DNA of 22,397 bases, from positions 1-22,397 of the IMG/VR virus record IMGVR_UViG_3300032053_000576; one strand, written 5' to 3'. Shown in pieces: positions 13,774 to 18,710 of this stretch (position 1 is the first letter of the stretch; each line of letters begins with the position of its first letter). The notes beneath the pieces are model-generated. The model searched no databases and was not told where the DNA came from. It was given only the letters and a program-made list of their open reading frames with translations. This DNA is from a virus. The position numbers and the translations under genes are program-made.

Positions 13774-13956
13774 TTACAATCCTTTCAATAGTTTGTTAAT
13801 GATGGTTGATTTACTCATAGACAATGATGTGGATTTATGGCAACACACACCGCGATAAAACGTGACTCCTAGGAGCCTACGAGAGATTATAAGGCCAGAG
13901 TATTGCTCGTCGTGGCCAAACACCACGTCGAGATTATTGGATAGGTTATGGCTCAT
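13774..13956 (-). CDS. Hypothetical basic protein, 60 aa (accessory island)
   Basis: Starts two nt after the stop of the 63-aa gene, with GAGG about 12 nt upstream, a long spacing. The peptide is Ser/Leu/Lys-rich with a CC pair (GVCCHKS) and no recognised motif. It could be chance, but its position fits the operon. Moderate confidence only. Confidence 0.45.
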   Translation of the reverse strand: MSHNLSNNLDVVFGHDEQYSGLIISRRLLGVTFYRGVCCHKSTSLSMSKSTIINKLLKGL

Positions 13957-13958
13957 GG

Positions 13959-14150
13959 TTAGTTAGTCCTCATAACGAGGTCATAAGCGTCCCAAGTGTC
14001 ACAGCATATTAGTGTATCGTCCTCGAGGGATACGATGTTATAGGTGGCCGTTATTGGCTCGCCATCTTGACATTGGCATACGGTCCCTGATGCATCAGGA
14101 TGCATCCTGAGGGCTAGCACGTCATCTATGTGGATTAATTTGGTCGTCAT
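13959..14150 (-). CDS. Hypothetical acidic protein, 63 aa (accessory island)
   Basis: ATG preceded by AGGAGTTACCC. The predicted protein is acidic (DDVL, SLEDDTL, CDTWDAYD) with four Cys (CQCQ, CC), and strands alternate with turns, so it may be a small OB- or SH3-like domain. Small acidic proteins are common among DNA-mimic counter-defence factors, but nothing here proves that. The leader is nearly the same as that of the 103-aa gene. Confidence 0.55.
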   Translation of the reverse strand: MTTKLIHIDDVLALRMHPDASGTVCQCQDGEPITATYNIVSLEDDTLICCDTWDAYDLVMRTN

Positions 14151-14220
14151 GGGTAACTCCTAGGTTTTGGCCATTTCGCGCAATGCGTGTCGGCTTGTTA
14201 TGGTTTATTACCAACTATAG
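14151..14220 (-). promoter_or_regulatory. Repeated 5' leader element, copy 2
   Basis: Read leftward: CTATAG, then ATAACAAGCCGACACGCATT, GCGCGAAATGGCCAAAA, and the ribosome-binding site AGGAGTTAC before the ATG. About 35 of 50 positions match the leader of the 103-aa gene, including ATAACA-GCCGA, GCAT, CGC, GGCCAAAA and AGGAGTTAC. GCC and GGC ends can pair into a hairpin just before the ribosome-binding site. Confidence 0.6.
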
Positions 14221-14264
14221 GATTAAATCAAGATAGTTTATAGTCATATCTAGGACTGTATTAA

Positions 14265-14576
14265 CTAATATCCCTCCTCTACTAAAACTCTCCAAATCCT
14301 ATTTTCTAGGGAGACATTACGTCCCCCATTTTTACGATCACGCACAATCACCCCTTCTAGCTGGGGTTCGCTGATCGAGGAGTTGTAATCACTCCTCTTT
14401 ATTACAATATGCCATTTCTTGCTTTTGGCATGTAAACTCCATGCCATTTGGTAATAAGACCCAACACTTGGTTGGGTGTCTTCTTGGTCAAGACGACCAA
14501 GTTCTTGACATTGCACAACATGTTTGCTTATTAAAGACATAATTAATGAATTATTATTCGTTTGAACTCGGCGCAT
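14265..14576 (-). CDS. Hypothetical basic protein, 103 aa (accessory island)
   Basis: ATG with AGGAGTTACTA upstream. It opens the leftward accessory island. It is basic with helices (LIMSLISKHVVQCQEL) and strands (KWHIVIKRSDY, LEGVIVRDRKNGGRNV, IWRVLVEEGY). No family is recognised. Its leader is the best copy of the shared element, and it lies next to the candidate origin. Confidence 0.65.
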   Translation of the reverse strand: MRRVQTNNNSLIMSLISKHVVQCQELGRLDQEDTQPSVGSYYQMAWSLHAKSKKWHIVIKRSDYNSSISEPQLEGVIVRDRKNGGRNVSLENRIWRVLVEEGY

Positions 14577-14645
14577 TAGTAACTCCTGTTTTTTTTTGGC
14601 CGGTTAGCGTTATGCTGGTCGGCCTGTTATGATTAAACCTATATG
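14577..14645 (-). promoter_or_regulatory. Repeated 5' leader element, copy 1
   Basis: Read leftward: CATATAGG, then ATAACAGGCCGACCAGCAT, AACGCTAACCGGCCAAAA, a run of A, and AGGAGTTAC. GGCCG and CGGCC form a 5-bp hairpin. No U-run follows, so it is not a terminator; a translation or RNA-binding control site is more likely. Confidence 0.6.
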
Positions 14646-14873
14646 CAGTTGGCATGCCAGATATTTAGGAATGAGTAAGTGATTGAAAAGATTAGAATAG
14701 TGAATAAGTGAATGACAGAGATATTACAATAAGTGCGTAATTCTTTACACACCACATGTTAGTATTCATATCTTATCAATAGTTTAGATGTGTTGTTTAT
14801 TTTCACAGTGTGTATACTTTTTGCAACACTTTTGGAAGGGATTGGCTCGGATAGTTGACACCATATGGGAGGT

Positions 14874-14899
14874 ATTTATTTTTTTGATTTATTTTTTTG
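14874..14899 (+). repeat. Tandem ATTTATTTTTTTG, two copies
   Basis: Two exact adjacent 13-bp units in an AT-rich stretch. A tandem 7-bp repeat TAGTGTA follows at 14961-14974. AT-rich 13-mers next to initiator sites recall DNA-unwinding elements. Confidence 0.75.
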
Positions 14900-15013
14900 C
14901 CTATCGGTACTACTGACACCATGTTAGAGTATATGGTTAGCTAGTGCTTATTTATATCGGTAGTGTATAGTGTATAGCTAGCATAGAGAGTAAGATAATT
15001 GGTTACAATATGA

Positions 15014-15139
15014 TACCGCACAAAAAGGCACAAAAGCGCACAAATGTGCGTGTGCGTTTTTTGACGCAAAACGTACCGCACAAAAACGCACAAAAGACCG
15101 TAGGTCTTGTGCGCTTGTGCGTGTGCGTTCCGTTTGTGC
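15014..15139. repeat. Iteron-like repeat array, candidate replication origin
   Basis: GCACAAA starts at 15018, 15028 and 15038, then at 15078 and 15088, i.e. at exactly 10-bp steps. Inverted TTGTGC lies at 15107, 15115 and 15134. The block TACCGCACAAAAA recurs 60 bp apart (15014, 15074), and GTGCGTGTGCGTT recurs at 15046 and 15117. Palindromes CGCACA-AA-TGTGCG (15037-15050) and AAGACC-GTA-GGTCTT (15094-15108) are inside. The layout fits initiator-binding iterons; a packaging or partition site is the alternative. Confidence 0.75.
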
Positions 15140-15237
15140 CTCGTAAGTCATTGATATTATTAGAGTGAAAGCTAAGTACTTGAAATTATTAGAACAGACT
15201 TTTCGTAGTACATAGTAGTAGATATATATAACTTAAC

Positions 15238-15309
15238 TTATCCTTATCATAGTGCTAATAGCTAGCCGTGTGCTTTAGGCTAAGGCTTAGGATAAGGATA
15301 ACCTTAGCC
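15238..15309. repeat. Two overlapping inverted repeats
   Basis: TTATCCTTATC (15238-15248) is a perfect inverse of GATAAGGATAA (15291-15301). GGCTAAGG (15278-15285) is a perfect inverse of CCTTAGCC (15302-15309). The right arm of the first lies in the loop of the second, so the hairpins exclude each other or form a pseudoknot. Confidence 0.7.
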
Positions 15310-15530
15310 CATGGTGTCAATGGCTAGCCCGCCTGCCCTCCTCATGGATTGACTTGAGCGGGTGATTGTGGCAGTCTGTTAGTTGCGAGCGATTCTAGAG
15401 GCGATTAGAGCCCCTCCTTGTTATGGCGTAGGGGTTAGGCTAGGCCGTGATTAATCCTAGCGTGTGGCGTGGTAGTTGAGGAGGGGGATAGCCTTGGATT
15501 ATGGAGGGATAAGTGCTTGATATCATTAAC

Positions 15531-15559
15531 TTGACGCAATGTGTTATGGCTGCTAGATA
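15531..15559 (+). promoter_or_regulatory. Candidate promoter of the rightward late operon
   Basis: TTGACG (15531-15536), a 17-bp spacer and TAGATA (15554-15559), with TG one base before the -10 (extended -10). It lies about 50 nt before the first rightward gene. Transcription would cover terL to coat. Confidence 0.45.
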
Positions 15560-15612
15560 TAGGCTAGGCAGGTATCTGGCTGGCGGGGGGGTATACCAAC
15601 GAGGAGGGGTAC

Positions 15613-15876
15613 GTGGTTTGGCATGAACGTATACGTATTGCAGTCGCCATTAAATTTACACTTTTCAAGAAAGATGATTCACACATGGATGCAGAAGCTA
15701 TAAAGAAAATACAAGAAGAATATTTTAAAGTCAAAGGGATGTACAAAGACCTCAGTGAAAAGAACATAGGAATAATAGAATCATTTCTGTTTAACAATGA
15801 TTATATGATAATATCAAGAAAGGAATATAAAGAACTACAAGACCTAAAAGAGTTCTGCGAGAGGTTGGAAAAGTAA
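15613..15876 (+). CDS. Hypothetical helical protein, 87 aa
   Basis: GTG at 15613 has GAGGAGGGG five bases upstream. An internal ATG at 15685 (MDAEAIKKIQEEY, 63 aa) has a weak site, and the shorter form looks more like a natural protein start. Both are possible. The C-terminal part is helical with coiled-coil character (YKELQDLKEFCERLEK). It opens the rightward late unit. No family is recognised. Confidence 0.55.
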   Translation: MVWHERIRIAVAIKFTLFKKDDSHMDAEAIKKIQEEYFKVKGMYKDLSEKNIGIIESFLFNNDYMIISRKEYKELQDLKEFCERLEK

Positions 15877-15877
15877 C

Positions 15878-15952
15878 ATGCAAACCATCCTTATCTACTT
15901 CATGCTATTAGTAACTAAGATAGCCCTATATATATTCCCTATACAACTATGA
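15878..15952 (+). CDS. Possible 24-aa membrane micro-protein
   Basis: ATG two nt after the preceding stop opens a 24-codon frame, almost all hydrophobic (ILIYFMLLVTKIALYIF), enough for one membrane span. A weak GGAAAAG lies upstream. It could be a small membrane peptide or chance in AT-rich DNA. Confidence 0.35.
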   Translation: MQTILIYFMLLVTKIALYIFPIQL

Positions 15953-15986
15953 ACTCGCTCGTCCCATTCTAACAATGGAGAAACAA

Positions 15987-16019
15987 ATGCAGATTAATAC
16001 GCCAGTTCAAAAAAGATAA
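15987..16019 (+). pseudogene. terL 5'-end remnant 1 (10 codons)
   Basis: ATG after GGAGAAACAA opens MQINTPVQKR then stops. The first six residues match the terminase N-terminal pattern M-(Q/K)-I-(S/N)-T-P seen in the next two ORFs. It keeps a working ribosome-binding site. The match is short, so chance is possible on its own, but position and order support it. Confidence 0.45.
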
Positions 16020-16028
16020 AGGTTACTT

Positions 16029-16115
16029 ATGCAAATCTCAACCCCACGCTGGTGTCTCCCTCTTCTCGCTCCAAGTAGATACAAAGGCATTAAGAGCGAA
16101 GGGAGCACGTTATGA
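16029..16115 (+). pseudogene. terL 5'-end remnant 2 / leader peptide (28 codons)
   Basis: This ORF begins MQISTPRWCLPLLAPSRYKG, and 19 of its first 21 residues equal those of terL. At DNA level only 40 of 63 bases match, and 13 of the 15 differing codons are synonymous. It is therefore the start of a diverged, once functional terL, not a recent copy. After codon 21 it reads into the leader of the present terL and its stop overlaps the terL start (ATGA). It may still be translated and couple ribosomes onto terL. Confidence 0.8.
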
Positions 16116-17449
16116 AAATATCAACGCCTAGATGGTGTTTACCATTACTTCAACCTTCCCGCTATAAAGGCATCTACGGCGGTCGAGGCTCTGGCAAATC
16201 TCACTTCTTTGCCGAACTGGGCGTAGAGCACCTCGTTATAAACCCACAACACCGCATGGTGTGCATCCGTGAAGTTCAACGAACCTTAGCCCAATCGGTC
16301 AAGCGGTTAATCGAGGATAAAATAATCTCACTGGATGTTGGGCACCTCTTCCAAGTCACCGAGAATGAAATTAGAACACAAGCCAATGGTTTAATCATCT
16401 TTATAGGTATGCAAGACCGGACGGCTGAAAGTATCAAATCCTTGGAGGGCTATGACATCGCCTGGGTAGAGGAGGCTCAGTCTCTTTCCCAACGGAGCCT
16501 TGACCTCCTCCGTCCAACCATTCGTTCCCCACATTCTGAACTATGGTTCTCTTGGAACCCGCGGTATCCTAGTGACCCAGTAGACCGACTCCTACGTGAA
16601 GACAATCCACTCAACCAAATATCTCAAGCCAAACCACCCCCGGGTACCATAACGGTCAAGGTCAACGGAGATGAAAACCCCTGGTTTCCCAAAATCCTGC
16701 TCACAGAAATGGAGTATGACCGTGGCAGGGATATTGACAGGTATAACCATGTATGGCGGGGAGCCTACTTAACATCCAGTGAAGCGACCGTGTTCCATAA
16801 TTGGTCAATCAGGGAATTTAACCTAATACCAACGGACCATAGCACAAAACCTCCCTATGGTGTGCTTTTGACGAATGGTGCCAGTGGGCCTGTCCGTGTT
16901 GATAATCCAGGCGACGAACCGTTAATCTTTCGCTTTGGTGCCGACTGGGGCTTTGCGAAAGACCCAACAGTGCTCGTGCGGTGTTTCATGATTGATAAAA
17001 CCATCTATATAGATAATGAAGCCTGGTCCATTGGTTGCGAAATCACAGACACACCGAATTTGTTCAAAACCATACCTGAATCCTTACGCTACCCGATTAT
17101 CGCCGATTCAGCACGACCTGAAATTATATCACATATGCGAAAACAACGATTCAACATTATCCCTTCCAAGAAGGGTGCCAAATCCGTCGAGGAGGGCATC
17201 CGTTTTCTGAAAGGCTATGACATGGTGGTGCATCCGAGGTGCAAACACACGATTGATGAGCTAACAACATACTCCTACAAAATTGACCCACATACCAACG
17301 CCATTCTTCCGGTATTGAAGGATACCAAGAACCATGTGATTGATTCGCTGAGATATGCGTTTGAAGGAGTCCGTCGGGTCAAGACACCGAATATACCGAA
17401 GGGGTTTAAGCCGTTGCCGACAAGGAATATGTGGAATAAAAAGAGGTAA
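16112..17449 (+). CDS. terL: Terminase large subunit (PBSX/Terminase_3 type)
   Basis: 445 aa, full length for the family. The ATPase half has Walker A GGRGSGKS (23-30) and Walker B YDIAWVEEAQ (114-123). The RNase H-like nuclease half has acidic residues at D278 (FGADWGFAKDP), D332 (IIADSARPE) and D411 (HVIDSLRYAFE). It pumps DNA into the prohead and cuts concatemers. The ribosome-binding site is GAAGGGAG, within the end of the terL-like leader ORF whose stop overlaps this start. The gene order terL, portal, scaffold, coat is P22-like apart from the inserted methyltransferase. Confidence 0.95.
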   Translation: MKISTPRWCLPLLQPSRYKGIYGGRGSGKSHFFAELGVEHLVINPQHRMVCIREVQRTLAQSVKRLIEDKIISLDVGHLFQVTENEIRTQANGLIIFIGMQDRTAESIKSLEGYDIAWVEEAQSLSQRSLDLLRPTIRSPHSELWFSWNPRYPSDPVDRLLREDNPLNQISQAKPPPGTITVKVNGDENPWFPKILLTEMEYDRGRDIDRYNHVWRGAYLTSSEATVFHNWSIREFNLIPTDHSTKPPYGVLLTNGASGPVRVDNPGDEPLIFRFGADWGFAKDPTVLVRCFMIDKTIYIDNEAWSIGCEITDTPNLFKTIPESLRYPIIADSARPEIISHMRKQRFNIIPSKKGAKSVEEGIRFLKGYDMVVHPRCKHTIDELTTYSYKIDPHTNAILPVLKDTKNHVIDSLRYAFEGVRRVKTPNIPKGFKPLPTRNMWNKKR

Positions 17450-17454
17450 AAAAT

Positions 17455-17481
17455 CCCTCGAGAATTTGCCGTTCTCAAGGG
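17455..17481. terminator. Hairpin after terL, terminator-like on the minus strand
   Basis: CCCTCGAGAA and TTCTCAAGGG pair over 10 bp with one mismatch and a 7-nt loop. On the plus strand no T-run follows, but an A-run precedes, so the minus strand has hairpin plus T6. It may stop antisense transcription or serve as an mRNA-stabilising stem at the terL 3' end. Confidence 0.45.
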
Positions 17482-17635
17482 AAACAAAGAACAACAGCAG
17501 TGCACGAGAATGTAGCGCACTTTAAGAAAGAATGCAAGAAATAAACGATAGCCTATCGACCATTCTATCAACATCTATCAACCATGACGATATAAAACCA
17601 TCAAATGTACAACTTTAACCCGATTGAGAAAAATT

Positions 17636-18604
17636 ATGATTGAAAACATTGTTTCATTAAACCAACTAAAAAACGTGTCACGCTTCTTTATATTCGGACA
17701 AGGACTACTTGCAGACGATTTACAAATGTTCTTATCTGGCGCGTTTCCCGGCCGTTTCTTTGGATTCATCGGTATGGATGATGGAAGGCATGGACCAAGT
17801 CAATACTCTATATTCCCGATTCACTACGCAACGGGAATGCTTTGCAAGGGTGACTTCGTTTTTTTATGTGAAGAGAATCAATCTGTAGTCAATACCCTAC
17901 AAGCATTACAGGTTCGTATGGGGTATGGTGAGAATCTTGTGACTATCTATCGGACGTATGAGCTACCGACGTTCGTGATGTTTTTGGAGAAATATGCAAA
18001 AAATTATTGCTTTGCTTTAGACATCGGCGCGAATCACGGACTGACAACGGCTCTTATGGCGTATTACTGTAACCATGTTCACGCTTTTGAACCGTCTCCT
18101 ATCCTGCAAGGCTCCATAGGACATCATACAAAATATTGTCAGAATGTAACGATTCATGAGATGGCGGTGTCAGATGTGGATGGGCCAATAACCGTCTATG
18201 ACGTAGACGGCTCCAATACAACCATGAGACCGACAGCGGCAGGTGACTTTTATGACGTTCAATCGACGACAATAGACACGTTTTGTAAGACAAAAAATGT
18301 TAAACCAAAATTAATCAAAATCGACGTGGAGGGAGTTGAAAGTGAAGTCATTTTGGGAGCTATGAAAGTGATTGAAGCGTGTAGACCTGTCTTATTTTTA
18401 GAACACCCCCTATTGAACGCGGGTGCATATGCGATTGACAAGGATAAGGCTACGAAAGTATTAAACTTTCTAAAATCAGAGTACACATTGTTAGCGTATC
18501 CTGATTTGAATAGCCTATGTGATTGTGATGACATAGGTATGCCGCTTGACGATTACGTTCTGACATACAAGACATTTCCGACAAATATAGCAGCGGTTGT
18601 CTAA
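17636..18604 (+). CDS. FkbM-family methyltransferase inserted in the head module
   Basis: 322 aa. Residues 1-110 form a Rossmann-like domain (RFFIFGQGLLADDLQMFL, then FFGFIG and FVFLCEE) resembling sugar-nucleotide binding domains. Residues 120-320 match the SAM-dependent FkbM methyltransferase: LDIGANHGL (128-136), FEPSP (151-155), VAVSD-like MAVSD (176-180) and KIDVEGVE (228-235). FkbM enzymes O-methylate sugars and related hydroxyls. ATG at 17636 is preferred to TTG at 17624; the ribosome-binding site is weak. A gap of some 185 nt after terL and about 100 nt before portal, with hairpins in both, suggests a self-contained insertion (moron). Target may be host surface glycan or phage component. 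Confidence 0.85.
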   Translation: MIENIVSLNQLKNVSRFFIFGQGLLADDLQMFLSGAFPGRFFGFIGMDDGRHGPSQYSIFPIHYATGMLCKGDFVFLCEENQSVVNTLQALQVRMGYGENLVTIYRTYELPTFVMFLEKYAKNYCFALDIGANHGLTTALMAYYCNHVHAFEPSPILQGSIGHHTKYCQNVTIHEMAVSDVDGPITVYDVDGSNTTMRPTAAGDFYDVQSTTIDTFCKTKNVKPKLIKIDVEGVESEVILGAMKVIEACRPVLFLEHPLLNAGAYAIDKDKATKVLNFLKSEYTLLAYPDLNSLCDCDDIGMPLDDYVLTYKTFPTNIAAVV

Positions 18605-18634
18605 CCACAACATCTTGTGCTAGGTAAACCCTCC

Positions 18635-18656
18635 AGCATACCATATCTCGTATGCT
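18635..18656 (+). terminator. Hairpin after the methyltransferase gene
   Basis: AGCATAC and GTATGCT form a perfect 7-bp stem with an 8-nt loop, followed by TTTGT. The short T-run makes it a weak terminator; an attenuator or processing site is possible. Confidence 0.4.
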
Positions 18657-18670
18657 TTGTAAATTAAGTG

Positions 18671-18710
18671 TTGACACTCACAAATAATTGCTTCATTCTA
18701 AGAAGCAATG
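18671..18710 (+). promoter_or_regulatory. Promoter-like -35 and start-occluding hairpin before portal
   Basis: TTGACA (18671-18676) is followed 17 nt later by the weak CATTCT. ATTGCTTC (18687-18694) and GAAGCAAT (18702-18709) form a perfect 8-bp stem that contains the AAGAAG ribosome-binding site and two bases of the portal ATG. It could reduce portal translation unless melted by ribosomes or a factor. Confidence 0.5.

Larger units (their letters stand above)
14577..15612. other. 1-kb non-coding region with origin-like features
   Basis: No convincing ORF in either direction. Its left part is AT-rich with tandem repeats; the middle holds the GCACAAAA iterons (15014-15139); the right part holds overlapping inverted repeats and seven CTAG sites. 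TGACACCAT occurs at 14856-14864 and 14914-14922 and inverted at 15311-15319. AT-rich DNA beside iterons is a standard replication-origin layout. Confidence 0.6.

Noticed and set aside
15014-15139. CRISPR array
   Set aside because: Repeats are about 10 bp, spaced by helical turns and partly inverted, without uniform spacers; no cas genes are present. The Cas4-like nuclease belongs to the phage recombination module.
14577-15612. tRNA genes in the non-coding region
   Set aside because: I looked for a T-arm (GGTTCGA-like) and acceptor pairing and saw no cloverleaf; a tRNA-finding program would settle it.
16029-16115. Recent tandem duplication of the terL start
   Set aside because: The copies differ at 23 of 63 bases, nearly all synonymous, which a recent duplication would not show.
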